Of a stretch of 62,003 bases of DNA, positions 53,581 through 62,003 are shown in pieces. Source of the DNA: Candidatus Frankia alpina (GTDB taxonomy: Bacteria > Actinomycetota > Actinomycetes > Frankiales > Frankiaceae); contig NZ_CADCWT010000007.1 in the NCBI RefSeq assembly GCF_902806485.1, forward strand, positions 1 to 62,003, read 5' to 3'. The notes under the pieces are model-generated. The model was not told the DNA's origin and searched no databases. It was given only the letters and a program-made list of their open reading frames with translations. Both the position numbers and the translations under genes were made by a program. The first letter of the stretch is position 1. Each line of letters begins with the position of its first letter.

Positions 53581-55803
53581 TTACGGAAGGCCGCGTGCGG
53601 GCATCGCCGGCGGAGTCCGCCCGGCGACGAGATCGAGCACCGCCTGCCCGTAGCGGTCGAGCTTGACCTGGCCGATCCCGGGAAGCTGGACGAGCTCCGC
53701 GACCGAGTGCGGCCGGCATTCGGCGATCGCCTGCAGGCTCGCGTCAGTCAAGATCACAAAGACGGGCATGTGCAGTTCGCGCGCGGTCGACGCCCGCCAT
53801 GCCCGCAGCCGCTCGTACAGCGCGCCGTCGACGTCGCCGGGGCAGCCGTCGCAGCGCCCGACCCGAGCCTGGGCGCCGGTCAGGGCCCGCCCACAGACCC
53901 GGCAGCGCACCGCCGAGCGCCCCCGGCTCGGCCCATCGCCGGCGCCGGTCCCACCCGCTGCCCCACGCTGCCCCTTCGTGCCGGCGGCCCCCTTCGTGCC
54001 GGCGGAACCAGTTGTGCCGGCGGAACCAGCGCCGCCTCGCCCACCGGCGGCGGGGCCGAGGCCACGGCGCACCGGCCGCAGGTCGTCGAGGAACCGGGAC
54101 GGGCACCGCGAGCGCCGGCCGTCGGCGCGGGCCAACGCCCAGGACAGGATGAGGTGGGTACGGGCCCGCGTCACGCCCACGTAGAGCAGGCGGCGTTCCT
54201 CGGCGATCTGCTCGGCGGTCTTCGCGTGGACGAGCGGCAGCGTGCCGTCGGCCAGCCCCACGAGGAACACCGCGTCCCATTCCAGGCCCTTCGCGGCATG
54301 CAGCGTGGACAGCGTCACCCCCTCCACAGTGGGCTGGTGTTCGTGGGTGACGCGATCGCCGAGCTCGGCGACGAACTCGGCGAGGCCCGCCTGCGGGGAG
54401 CGGGCGGCGAGGTCTGCGGCCAGCCGATGCAGGGCGGCGAGGTTCTCCCACTGCTCCCGCTCGGCGCCGGACCCCGCCGATGGCCGGTCCGCCCGCCAGT
54501 TCAACGCGCTGAGAATGTCGGCGACGGTATCGGCGAGCCCGTCGGGCCGATCGGTGTCGGCCGAGCGCAGGGCGGCCCGCAGCAGCCGCAACGCCGCGAC
54601 CACCTCGGTGCGGGCGAAGAACTTCTCACCGCCGCGCACGAGGTAGGCGATGCCGGCCGCGCCGATCTCGGCCTCGTAGGCCTCCGACTGGGCGTTGATC
54701 CGGTACAGCACGGCGATGCGGCTGGCCGGCGTTCCCCGGGCGATCAGCGCGCGGATGCGGCTGGCGACGGCGGCGGCCTCGTCCGCCTCGCTGTCGCACT
54801 CCAGCCAGACCGGCGGCGGGCCGTCCGGCGCCGCGGCGACGAGTCGGGTGCCGGGCGCCGCCTGCACGAGCCGGTTCGCCAGCCCCACGACCTGCGGGGT
54901 CGACCGGTAGTCCCGCACGAGCCGGATGACCGCCGCGTCGGGGTAACGGCGCGGGAAGTCGAGCAGGTAGCGAGGCGTGGCGCCGGCGAACGAGTAGATG
55001 GTCTGGTGCGGGTCGCCGACGACGCAGAGGCTGTCGCGCTCGCCGAGCCAGGCCTCGAGCACACGTTGCTGCAACGCGTTGACGTCCTGGTACTCGTCGA
55101 CGACGAGGTGGCGGTACCGGGCGCGGATCTCGGTAGCGACGAACCCGTGCTCCTCGATCATCGCCGCGGTGAGCAGCAGCAGATCCTCCATGTCGACGAC
55201 GCCGGCCTCCCACTTGACCTCCTCGTACGCGGCGTAAAGCCGGGCGATGGCCTCCGCCGGCGTGGCGGTCTCCCGGCCGCTGGCCGCCGCCATCCGGGCG
55301 TAGTCGCCGGGCGCGACGAGGCTGGCCTTGGCCCACTCGACCTCGGCGGTCAGGTCCCGCAGTTCGGCGCGGTCCGGCCGCAGTCGCAGGCGCCCCGCGG
55401 CGCGCATCATGTTGGGGATCTTGCTGGACTCGGGGCGGGGCAGCGGCCCGCCGGCCACGGCCGGCCAGAAGTGCTGCAACTGCCGCAACGCCGCCGAATG
55501 AAACGTGCGTGCCTGCACGCCGGGCACGCCCATGGCCCGCAACCGGCCGCGCAGTTCCCCCGCCGCCCTGGTCGTGAAGCTCACGGCGAGGATCTGGCCG
55601 GAGCCAACCCCCCGGTCCACGACCATGTGGGCGATTCTGTGGGTGATGGTGCGCGTCTTGCCCGTACCGGCACCAGCGAGGATGCAGATCGGCCCGAGGG
55701 GGGCATCGGCCGCGGCCCGCTGCTCGGGATCGAGCTCGGCCAGCAGATGCCCGGCCGCGGGCGAGGCAGCGGCCCGCGCGGCGGGGGCAGGCGATCCGGA
55801 CAT
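53581..55803 (-). CDS. uvrD2: ATP-dependent DNA helicase UvrD2
   Basis: A 740-aa UvrD-family superfamily-1 helicase for DNA repair. Motifs in order: Q-motif region LDPEQRAAADAP, Walker A GAGTGKTRTITHRI (~45), VSFTTRAAGELR, Walker B VVDEYQDVN, GDPHQTIYSFAGA, RDYRSTPQVV, and TLSTLHAAKGLEWDAVFLVGL, RRLLYVGVTRAR. After a Gly/Thr-rich repetitive linker (SAGTTGSAGTKGAAG), a four-cysteine CRVCG...CDGCPG motif and an HRDC-like domain (LHMPVFVILTDASLQAIA) close the protein, which is the UvrD2 layout. ATG 55803. The start faces the mycoredoxin gene. Confidence 0.93.
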   Translation of the reverse strand: MSGSPAPAARAAASPAAGHLLAELDPEQRAAADAPLGPICILAGAGTGKTRTITHRIAHMVVDRGVGSGQILAVSFTTRAAGELRGRLRAMGVPGVQARTFHSAALRQLQHFWPAVAGGPLPRPESSKIPNMMRAAGRLRLRPDRAELRDLTAEVEWAKASLVAPGDYARMAAASGRETATPAEAIARLYAAYEEVKWEAGVVDMEDLLLLTAAMIEEHGFVATEIRARYRHLVVDEYQDVNALQQRVLEAWLGERDSLCVVGDPHQTIYSFAGATPRYLLDFPRRYPDAAVIRLVRDYRSTPQVVGLANRLVQAAPGTRLVAAAPDGPPPVWLECDSEADEAAAVASRIRALIARGTPASRIAVLYRINAQSEAYEAEIGAAGIAYLVRGGEKFFARTEVVAALRLLRAALRSADTDRPDGLADTVADILSALNWRADRPSAGSGAEREQWENLAALHRLAADLAARSPQAGLAEFVAELGDRVTHEHQPTVEGVTLSTLHAAKGLEWDAVFLVGLADGTLPLVHAKTAEQIAEERRLLYVGVTRARTHLILSWALARADGRRSRCPSRFLDDLRPVRRGLGPAAGGRGGAGSAGTTGSAGTKGAAGTKGQRGAAGGTGAGDGPSRGRSAVRCRVCGRALTGAQARVGRCDGCPGDVDGALYERLRAWRASTARELHMPVFVILTDASLQAIAECRPHSVAELVQLPGIGQVKLDRYGQAVLDLVAGRTPPAMPARGLP

Positions 55804-55832
55804 CCCTCGACACGGTAGTCCCCGCGCTCACC

Positions 55833-55860
55833 GGGAAGCGCCGCAAGCGCGACGCTGTTG
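55833..55860 (+). promoter_or_regulatory. SigR-like promoter of the mycoredoxin gene
   Basis: GGGAAG (55833-55838) and GTTG (55857-55860) are separated by 18 bases, near the SigR consensus GGGAAT-N18-GTT. It stands ~40 bases ahead of the mycoredoxin start. Mycoredoxin is a known SigR/SigH regulon member in related bacteria. Confidence 0.55.
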
Positions 55861-55898
55861 AACCAACCGTTGCGTCCCAGTGGCTTGTAGGCCCATTC

Positions 55899-56138
55899 GT
55901 GCTCACGATCTACACGACTTCCTGGTGCGGGTACTGCGTTCGACTGAAGCGCCAACTCGACCAGGCCGGGCTGGAGTACACCACCGTTGATATCGAGAAC
56001 GACCCGACAGCAGAGCAACTTGTCCGCGATGCCAACAACGGGAACGCGACCGTACCGACCGTGCCCTTTCCCGATGGCACTGTGATGACAAACTCGAACG
56101 TCCGCCAGGTCACCGAGAAGGTCACTTCTGCCGCATAA
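55899..56138 (+). CDS. mrx1: Mycoredoxin (glutaredoxin-fold thiol oxidoreductase)
   Basis: A 79-aa glutaredoxin-fold protein that reduces mycothiol mixed disulfides in actinobacteria. It has the active-site dithiol TSWCGYCVRLK and the cis-proline segment NGNATVPTVPFPDGT. Start GTG 55899 begins VLTIYTTSWCGYC. It is divergent from uvrD2, as in many actinobacteria, and a SigR-type promoter precedes it, fitting its role with the sigR-rsrA pair at 23 kb. Confidence 0.93.
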   Translation: MLTIYTTSWCGYCVRLKRQLDQAGLEYTTVDIENDPTAEQLVRDANNGNATVPTVPFPDGTVMTNSNVRQVTEKVTSAA

Positions 56139-56251
56139 CGGATACGTAGAGCAATAACATCCCGGGAGTTCTTACCTTCCCACCGCACACGCGGCCGGCT
56201 CGTGGGACGGTGTCCGTCACTGCCCGTGAAGTTTGTGGGAGAGTTCGGCTT

Positions 56252-57748
56252 GTGTCGTCAGTACCTTCAGAACAGGCGTGGAGCACCGTCGATGCCGCGC
56301 TGCGGGCCGCCCGTGCCCTGAACCGGATGGAGACAGCCTGTTTCGTCGTGGTATCTGCGACGACGGCGAGCTATCTCCGCGTGACCGGAGCCTTCGCCGA
56401 CCTCGGCGAGGGAACCCACTATCCCCGGGCGGACAGCATCATCGCCCGGATGCTCGACGGTGCGCCCACTGCGGCGGCCGGGGTCGACCCGGGGCATCCC
56501 GCGGCCGACACGGCCGAACATCGCCTGCTGGGGGTGCGCAGCTATCTCGCGATGCCGGTGATCCCCCCAGAGGGTCGATTGCTCGGTTTTCTCGTCGGCC
56601 TGGACCGCGATGAGGTGGCCGTGTCCGTCGACACGCTGGCCCTGGTCCGGGCAATCGCCGATGCCCTGGCGGCCACGGGTGACATCCCAGCGCCGCTCCC
56701 GCCGCTCCCACCGCCCGCGCCGGCGGTCTCGCCCAACGGACCGCGCCCCGGAGACCATCGGGAGGCGGCCGTCGACCCCGGCAACGGCGACAACGGCGGC
56801 CATGCTTCGGTCGGACCGCCGGGCAACGGGTCCGCCGCGGGCGGGGACGCGACGCGCGACGGTGATGGGTCTGGGTCTGGGCCTGGGTCACCGGGCGGGG
56901 AAGCCGCACAGGGGGCTGCCGTCGCATCCCCACCGCCGTCCGGCGTGCCCAGCGCGCCGGAGGGTGCCACGCCGGGGCCCGAGGACAGACCGGCCCCGGC
57001 CGCTTCAGCTACTTCGGCCGCTTCAGCCACCCCGGCCGCCCCGCGGTCGCCTGGCCGGGTGCCATCGCCGCAGGCCGTTGCGCGGGCGGCCCGCCCCGGA
57101 CCGCCTGGCCGGGCCGGGCCGCCGCGTCCGACTCCGCCGCCCGTTGTTCCCGGCGGCGGCACCGGACCCGTGGGGACTGGCGGCGCCAAGCCGACTCCCG
57201 CCGTCCCCCGGCGTTCCACCGCGGACATGCGGCTGCGGCGGACGCCCGCCGGCTGGGTCGTGGAGGGTCCGGGGCCGGAGGTGCGCCCGGTCGGCGATCT
57301 CATCTCCGCGATGGTTCTCGCCGACCTGTTGGCCGAGGACCTCGCCCCACCCGGTCGCCCGCGCCGGGCGGAGCGTGATCTCGGCGAGATCGAGCAGCTA
57401 CGGCTGTCGGTCGTCCAGCTCGAGCACGCCCTGGCGTCCCGGGTGATCGTCGAGCAGGCCATCGGCGTGCTGGCGGAACGCAATCAGATCCGGCCGCGGG
57501 AGGCGTTCGAGCGGTTGCGGCGGACCGCACGAGGCATGGGCCGCCGAGTCCATGACCTGGCCCGGCAGGTCGTGGACTCGGTCGGGGACCCGCGAGCAGT
57601 CCTCCCGGGGGAGCTCGGTGGCCGGGGCGGCCCGGCCGGCGCCGGTGGCGGCCCTGCCGGCGGTGGCGGCCCTGCCGGCGGCGCGACGCCGGCCCCGGGG
57701 GGCGCGCCCCGCCCGACGCCACCACGGTCCACCTCCGGCCGGCACTGA
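56252..57748 (+). CDS. GAF and ANTAR domain-containing protein
   Basis: A ~498-aa protein. An N-terminal GAF-like domain (AALRAARALNRMETACFVVVSATTASYL) is joined by a long Pro/Gly/Ala-rich, low-complexity linker (~160-340) to a C-terminal ANTAR RNA-binding domain. ANTAR-like residues are IEQLRLSVVQLEHALASRVIVEQAIGVLAERNQIRPREAFERLRRTARGMGRRV (shown here as VIVEQAIGVLAERNQ and AFERLRRTARGMGRRV). ANTAR domains prevent transcription termination by binding dual hairpins. GTG 56252 has gggagag at 8-base spacing; GTG 56210 is the longer alternative. It could be a target or partner of the PdtaS kinase, but has no receiver domain. Confidence 0.83.
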   Translation: MSSVPSEQAWSTVDAALRAARALNRMETACFVVVSATTASYLRVTGAFADLGEGTHYPRADSIIARMLDGAPTAAAGVDPGHPAADTAEHRLLGVRSYLAMPVIPPEGRLLGFLVGLDRDEVAVSVDTLALVRAIADALAATGDIPAPLPPLPPPAPAVSPNGPRPGDHREAAVDPGNGDNGGHASVGPPGNGSAAGGDATRDGDGSGSGPGSPGGEAAQGAAVASPPPSGVPSAPEGATPGPEDRPAPAASATSAASATPAAPRSPGRVPSPQAVARAARPGPPGRAGPPRPTPPPVVPGGGTGPVGTGGAKPTPAVPRRSTADMRLRRTPAGWVVEGPGPEVRPVGDLISAMVLADLLAEDLAPPGRPRRAERDLGEIEQLRLSVVQLEHALASRVIVEQAIGVLAERNQIRPREAFERLRRTARGMGRRVHDLARQVVDSVGDPRAVLPGELGGRGGPAGAGGGPAGGGGPAGGATPAPGGAPRPTPPRSTSGRH

Positions 57749-57885
57749 ACCGACCGGTAGACCTGGTAGCCCCGGTGGGCGCCGGACGAACCTGGCTGCG
57801 GCGCCCGCCGGGCGAACGCGCGGCGGGCGAACGCGCGGCGCTGCCCGAAGGCTGACGCGCCTCGCGCTCGACCCGGCAGACCGCG

Positions 57886-59268
57886 TCAGGAGTCGATCAG
57901 CCCAAGCGCCCCCACGGCCCTGGCAATCTTGGATTTGTCGCCGACGAGCACCGTGACCAGCCCGGTGGGTGCCAGCAGGTCGGCCGCGACGGCCTGGACG
58001 CCGGCGGCCGTCACCTCGGCCAGCGCGCGCGGGTGGTCACGCAGGTACTCCACGCCCATGCCCACGCCGGCAAGCGCCGACAGCGTCGAGGCGAGCCCCG
58101 CGGCGGTGGCGCTACCGATGGCGAGCGTGCCGACCGCGTACTGGCGGGCCGCATCGAGTTCGTCCTGCGTCGGCGACAGAACCGCCAGCCGACCGAGCTC
58201 GTAGAGGATCTCCAGCAGAGCGGGGCCGGTCACCTCGGTGGCGACGTCCGCGGCCACGGTGAAACGCGATCCGACCTGGTAGTGGTCGATCGAGCTGCGA
58301 GGCGAGTACGTGTAGCCCTTGTCCTCGCGGATGTTGTTGACCAGCCGGGAGCTGAAGTACCCCCCGAAGATCGTGCTGGCCAGCCGCTGCGCCGGGTAGC
58401 CGGGGGCGGATCGGCCCAGCGCCGCCCCGCCGAGGCGGATGTTCGTCTGCACGGCGCCGGGGCGGTCCACGATGACGATCGGGCCGGTACGCAGCTCGGG
58501 CAGCGGCGGCGCGCCCGCCGCGGGTCGTCCCGACCAGTCGCCGAGCGCCGCGGAGACCGCGCTCAGTGCCCGCTCGGGCGACACGTCGCCGACGAGGGTG
58601 AGGATGGCCCCGGCCGGCGAGACCCGCTCGGCGTGCAGGGCGCGCACGTCCGCCGGGCCGACCTGCCCGACCACGTCCGGGTCGGGCAGGTCGATGGCGT
58701 AGGGGTGGTCACCGAACAGCCGTCCGAGCAGGGCCTCGCGGGCGATCACGGTGGGCTGGCTACGGGCGACCGCGGTGTCCTCGACGATCCGGTCGCGCTC
58801 GCCGGCAACCTCGTCGTCGGGATAGGTGGCGCCGAGCAGCCCATCCGCCATGATCTGCAGCAGCGGCTCGAGGTTCACCGCGAGCGCGGAGCCGACGACG
58901 GCGAGCCGGTCGCTGTCGACCCCCGTGGACAGCGAGCCACCGAGCCGCTGGACCTCGGTCGCGAGCCCCACCCGGTCGAGCCGCCGCGACCCGGTGAACA
59001 GGGTCTCCGCCAGCACCTCGGCGCGGGCCTGATGCACGGGCCCGCGCCCGGCGAACGGGATGCGCAGGCGCATCTCGACGATCGGCACACTGCCGCGCTC
59101 CACCACCAGCACCCGCAGGCCGTTGCCGAGAGTGCGGTCGGTGACGGCTGGCAGCGCCGCCGGCTCGGTCGGCCGGACGGCGGGGATCACCCCGGCCGGT
59201 GCGGCCGTGGCCGCCGGCGCTGCGCCCGCGGAGTTCGTCGATGTCGAGGTCACAGCACTCCCGATCAT
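57886..59268 (-). CDS. M16-family peptidase homologue, probably catalytically inactive
   Basis: A 460-aa M16 (insulinase/mitochondrial processing peptidase-like) protein. It keeps the fold (NGLRVLVVERGSVPIVEMRLRIPFAG, ATYPDDEVAGERDRIVEDTAVA, LVGDVSPERALSA, KGYTYSPRSS with the conserved Tyr-Arg region). Where active M16 proteins have HxxEH it reads HQARAEVLAE, so the zinc ligands are lost. In this family one active and one inactive subunit often pair, and here the second gene overlaps the active copy's stop by four bases, fitting a heterodimer. Confidence 0.85.
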   Translation of the reverse strand: MIGSAVTSTSTNSAGAAPAATAAPAGVIPAVRPTEPAALPAVTDRTLGNGLRVLVVERGSVPIVEMRLRIPFAGRGPVHQARAEVLAETLFTGSRRLDRVGLATEVQRLGGSLSTGVDSDRLAVVGSALAVNLEPLLQIMADGLLGATYPDDEVAGERDRIVEDTAVARSQPTVIAREALLGRLFGDHPYAIDLPDPDVVGQVGPADVRALHAERVSPAGAILTLVGDVSPERALSAVSAALGDWSGRPAAGAPPLPELRTGPIVIVDRPGAVQTNIRLGGAALGRSAPGYPAQRLASTIFGGYFSSRLVNNIREDKGYTYSPRSSIDHYQVGSRFTVAADVATEVTGPALLEILYELGRLAVLSPTQDELDAARQYAVGTLAIGSATAAGLASTLSALAGVGMGVEYLRDHPRALAEVTAAGVQAVAADLLAPTGLVTVLVGDKSKIARAVGALGLIDS

Positions 59269-60608
59269 GAGGCGGCGCCGGCGTGCAGCTCCAGAAGCGA
59301 ACGGCCCTGGTCGAGCAGGGACCCGGCAGCGGCGGCGACCGCCTCGGCAGTGACGGCGGACAGCTCCGCCGGCAGTTCGTTCACCAGCTCGGGCCGGCCA
59401 CGGTGCAGCTCGTGCACGGCCATGGCCAGCGCGCGGCCGAGGGCGTCGTCGGCCGCACGCAGCAGCGAGGAGGCCACCCGGGCCTGGACCCGCTCCAGCT
59501 CGCCATCCTCCAGGCCGTCCCCCGCGAGCCGGCCGAGCTCCTCGTCGACGGCCGCGAGGACCACGTCGGCGCTGGACTCCTCGGACTGGCGGGCCTCCAG
59601 GGTGAGCAGCAGCGGGTCGCGCTGCTCGAACGGGTCGCCGAAGGTGCCCAGATACGTGCTGACCCCGATGACCGAGCGGTCCTTCTGGACCAGGCGCCGC
59701 TCCAGGCGGCTGGCGTCGCCGTCGCTGAGCACCTCGGTCAGCAGGTAGTAGGCGAGGTAGGTGGGCAGGTCGGCGATCGGGTCGGGGACGCGGTAGCCGA
59801 CCGCGAGCGCCGCGCGGGGGGCAAGCGGGTCGATGATGACCGCCCGGCGCTCCGCCGTGGGCACCGGCTCCGCGAAGCTCGCCCGCGGCGGCACTGTGCG
59901 GGCGGGGATGTCGCCGAAGTAACGGTGGACGAACGTCAGCGTCTCGCCGGGGTCGAAGTCGCCGACGATGGTGAGCACGGCGTTACCGGGGGCATAGTAC
60001 TTGTCGAAGAAGTCCTCCGCGTCGTCGATGCTGGCCGCCTCCAACTCGGAGAAATCCCCGTATCCGTTGTGTGCGTTGGGAAAGGTGTCGAACGCCACCG
60101 GCGGCAGTTTGATCCAGGGAAATCCGCCGTACGGCCGGTTGAGGACGTTGACCCGGATCTCCTCCTGCACCACGGCGATCTGGTTGTCGAGGTTCTGCCG
60201 GGTGATCTTGGGCGCCCGCATCCGGTCCGCCTCGAGGAACAGGGCCAGTTCGAGCGCCCCGGCCGGCAACAGCTCGAAATAGTCCGTGTAGTCGGGGTGC
60301 GTAGAGCCGTTGAAGATTCCACCGGCGGCCTGGACGTGCTTGGGATGCTCGGCCTTCCCCACGTTCGCACTGCCCTGGAACATCAGATGCTCGAACAGGT
60401 GAGCGAAGCCGGTGCGGCCTTCGGGCTCGGACCTGAAGCCCACGTCGTAGTGCACCGAGACGGTCACCACCGGCGCCGTTCGGTCGGGTGCGAGCAGGAC
60501 CCGCAGACCGTTGTCGAGCCGAGTCCGCTCGATCGGATAGGAGGATGCCGGCAGGGCCCACCTCACCGCGGCGGAGCCGACCGGACCGGGTTCTCTAGGC
60601 GAGGACAC
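59265..60608 (-). CDS. M16 zinc peptidase (active-type subunit)
   Basis: A ~447-aa M16 metalloprotease with intact zinc motif: GFAHLFEHLMFQGSANV (HxxEH). It continues with FNGSTHPDYTDYFELLPAGALELALFLEADRM, VVQEEIRVN (distal glutamate), and FDKYYAPGNAVLTIVGDFDPGE. GTG 60608 starts VSSPREPGPVG, but the frame is open further upstream to 61352 without a stop. This lets a GlsB-like membrane segment (60609-61181) be joined in frame. The partner lacking HxxEH lies directly downstream and overlapping. Confidence 0.88.
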   Translation of the reverse strand: MSSPREPGPVGSAAVRWALPASSYPIERTRLDNGLRVLLAPDRTAPVVTVSVHYDVGFRSEPEGRTGFAHLFEHLMFQGSANVGKAEHPKHVQAAGGIFNGSTHPDYTDYFELLPAGALELALFLEADRMRAPKITRQNLDNQIAVVQEEIRVNVLNRPYGGFPWIKLPPVAFDTFPNAHNGYGDFSELEAASIDDAEDFFDKYYAPGNAVLTIVGDFDPGETLTFVHRYFGDIPARTVPPRASFAEPVPTAERRAVIIDPLAPRAALAVGYRVPDPIADLPTYLAYYLLTEVLSDGDASRLERRLVQKDRSVIGVSTYLGTFGDPFEQRDPLLLTLEARQSEESSADVVLAAVDEELGRLAGDGLEDGELERVQARVASSLLRAADDALGRALAMAVHELHRGRPELVNELPAELSAVTAEAVAAAAGSLLDQGRSLLELHAGAAS

Positions 60609-61181
60609 AGTTACCCACGCTACTGCCCGCCAGCCCGCCCCGGTGGCGAAGAAAGGCCGCCGGCCGGCTTTGCGGCCACCCGTCAACGCGCTCCGGGCCA
60701 CCCCCGACGGCGGGGGAAAGGCGTTCCTCGGGACGAACGCGGACCGGGGTACGCCGCGGGTGCCGGGGCGATCCCACGAACGGAGGCCCGCGTCCGGGCG
60801 CCTGGCGGACGGCCCGAGAGCCGATGCGCGGCCGTGCGGGCACCGGGCGAGCCGCCCGGGCGACCAACGCTCACCACCCGCGCGCCGCGTCTCGGCGGTC
60901 GCGCGCGCGGCGGAGCCCGCCGCCCGGCCGGGCGCGCCGGCCACGGCGACCAGAAGGACCAGCGTGGCGGCGATCGCGACCTGTAGAAGGAGAGTCACGA
61001 GGGCGCCGCCGCCGATCGCCGCGGACACCACCAGCCCGAGGGCCGCGCCCAGCAGACCCAGCAGGATGGTCATCACGCAGCCGATCGGGGCGCGCCGGGA
61101 CCGGGGAACGGCGGCCCGTCCCAGCAACCCTATGATCACGCCAGTAATCAGAGCGCTGATGATGCCGGTCAGAGCGTCCAC
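60609..61181 (-). other. GlsB/YeaQ/YmgE-like membrane segment in frame with the M16 gene
   Basis: From GTG 61181 this frame codes VDALTGIISALITGVIIGLLGRAAV, then ITILLGLLGAALGLVVSAAIGGG-like helices and LLQVAIAATLVLLVAVAGAPG, typical of the small GlsB/YeaQ/YmgE family. About 100 Arg/Pro/Gly-rich codons follow with no stop before the M16 domain. Either a lost stop has fused two genes, or the region is chance-open GC-rich DNA and the small gene is damaged. Both the helices and the open frame are visible; real translation as a fusion is inference. Confidence 0.5.
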
Positions 61182-61281
61182 GGGCCGATTCTGCCGGCTG
61201 AGGACGATCGACGACCACGAGCCGCCCAGCTCGGGTGACGGGGTGCGGAAAATGGCGACCACCAATCGGCAAACTGTTCCC

Positions 61282-62003
61282 ATGAGACAGTTTCCGGCCG
61301 GGCTGCCCGAGACTCTCGCCGCGGAAGTTGACTCGCTGGGCGAGGAGATCATGGCCGCGATCGCTCGCGAGGTGCCCGCCTACGCCCGCCCGCTGGAGGG
61401 CGGGTTCGGACGCGGCGTGCGCCGCGGGGTCGCCGAGGCCCTGCACCGCTTCCTCACCGTGGTCGAGGCCGGCCCGCACTGCGCCCCGGACCTCGCCGCC
61501 AGCCGTGAGGTGTATGTCCGGCTCGGCCGGGGCGAGGTCCACTCCGGCCGGTCGCTGGACAACCTGCTCAGCGCCTACCGGGTCGGCGCCCGCGTCTCCT
61601 GGCGGTGCCTCGGCGAGGCGGCGGTGCGCCACGGCGGCGTGGACGCGGCGGGCTTGGTCTCCCTCGCCGAGATGATGTTCGCCTACATCGACGGCATCTC
61701 CGCGGCGTCCGCCGAGGGCTACGCCGCCGAGCAGTTCGCGGCGGGCGGGGAGCGGGAACGCCTGCTCGACCGCATCGGCGAGATGCTGCTCACCGGTGCT
61801 CCCGCGGACGCCGTCGCACAGGTCGCCGAGACGGCCAGCGTGCGGCTGCCCCGCCGGCTGGCCGCCGTCCTCATCCCGGCCCGGCTCGAACCACAGCCGG
61901 TGGCCGGGCGCGAGCCGGCCGCGTCCGTCGTCATCCCGCCAGGGCTCCTCCCCGCAGCTCTTGTCCCGGCAGGTCTTGTCCCGGCAGGTCTTGTCCCGGC
62001 AGG
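61282..62003 (+). CDS. PucR/CdaR-like transcriptional regulator, N-terminal part (3' end outside window)
   Basis: An ORF open to the window edge, ~240 codons so far. It begins MRQFPAGLPETLAAEVDSLG, then ARPLEGGFGRGVRRGVAEALHRFL and GRSLDNLLSAYRVGARVSWRCLGEAA, typical of the N-terminal half of actinobacterial PucR-like helix-turn-helix regulators. The C-terminal HTH would lie outside. The end of the window runs through a 15-bp tandem repeat (LVPAG repeats). Confidence 0.72.
   Translation, partial: MRQFPAGLPETLAAEVDSLGEEIMAAIAREVPAYARPLEGGFGRGVRRGVAEALHRFLTVVEAGPHCAPDLAASREVYVRLGRGEVHSGRSLDNLLSAYRVGARVSWRCLGEAAVRHGGVDAAGLVSLAEMMFAYIDGISAASAEGYAAEQFAAGGERERLLDRIGEMLLTGAPADAVAQVAETASVRLPRRLAAVLIPARLEPQPVAGREPAASVVIPPGLLPAALVPAGLVPAGLVPA
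61957..62003 (+). repeat. 15-bp tandem repeat in the PucR-like gene
   Basis: The unit cttgtcccggcaggt is repeated three times in frame (LVPAG), and a related copy precedes. The window ends within it, so the total number of copies is unknown. Confidence 0.9.

Noticed and set aside
53744..54451. Second frame inside uvrD2
   Set aside because: Arg-rich frame without motifs; the UvrD2 reading is certain from Walker and helicase motifs.

Overview
The window is about 62 kb of very GC-rich actinobacterial chromosome. It carries many markers of a mycothiol-using, high-GC actinomycete: the SigR/RsrA pair, a mycoredoxin, two WhiB proteins, UvrD2, a fused Kgd/SucA protein, UPF0182, a DUF2342 protease, BsaP beside bioB, and the small ribosomal protein bL37. 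Protein style and gene order fit a Frankia-like organism best; that assignment rests on recollection and inference, not on a database search. No phage, insertion sequence, CRISPR array or rRNA operon is visible. Most of it reads as ordinary vertical chromosome with a few decayed genes.

Layout. 1-5.5 kb: end of thiL with a rho-independent terminator, the Kgd/SucA 2-oxoglutarate enzyme, and two tiny proteins. 5.5-7 kb: malic enzyme on the minus strand behind a T-box-like leader. 7-9.1 kb: a collapsed amino-acid ABC transporter remnant, an RmlC-like epimerase and a GNAT acetyltransferase. 9.5-15 kb: RsbW-like kinase plus SigF-type sigma factor, a membrane protein, a diacylglycerol-kinase-like lipid kinase, a glycerophosphodiesterase and WhiB1. 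15-20.5 kb: PdtaS sensor kinase and a biotin block (bioF-bioD-bioB, convergent bsaP, and a biotin-carrier protein). 20.6-24.8 kb: DUF5317 protein, bL37, a GalE-like epimerase, and rsrA-sigR with a SigR-type promoter. 24.8-31.2 kb: methyltransferase, an amidase broken by an amber codon, aroA-rsgA-hisN and a second glycerophosphodiesterase.

31.2-39 kb: a small unknown protein, an alpha/beta hydrolase, and a polyamine/GABA-type catabolic group (aldehyde dehydrogenase, frameshifted FAD amine oxidase, class III aminotransferase, Lrp/AsnC regulator). 39-46 kb: a structured intergenic region, initiator tRNA-Met, UPF0182, a PPA1309-type protein, a PDZ/Lon-like protease and MoaE. 46-58 kb: DUF2342 protease, ThiF-like protein, ABC1 kinase, alkaline-phosphatase-superfamily protein, whiB7 with a long leader, uvrD2, mycoredoxin and an ANTAR protein. 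58-62 kb: two M16 peptidase-family proteins, one apparently joined in frame to a GlsB-like membrane segment, and the 5' part of a PucR-like regulator.

The most interesting signals are regulatory. (1) A translational T-box-like leader with a candidate isoleucine specifier sits in front of malic enzyme. (2) whiB7 has an AT-rich/-35/-10 promoter, a leader ORF with a near-perfect Shine-Dalgarno, and a terminator hairpin before whiB7, which looks like ribosome-mediated attenuation. (3) A GGGAAT-N18-CGTTG promoter stands just ahead of an upstream sigR start, as for the long unstable SigR isoform known in Streptomyces. A similar promoter precedes mycoredoxin.
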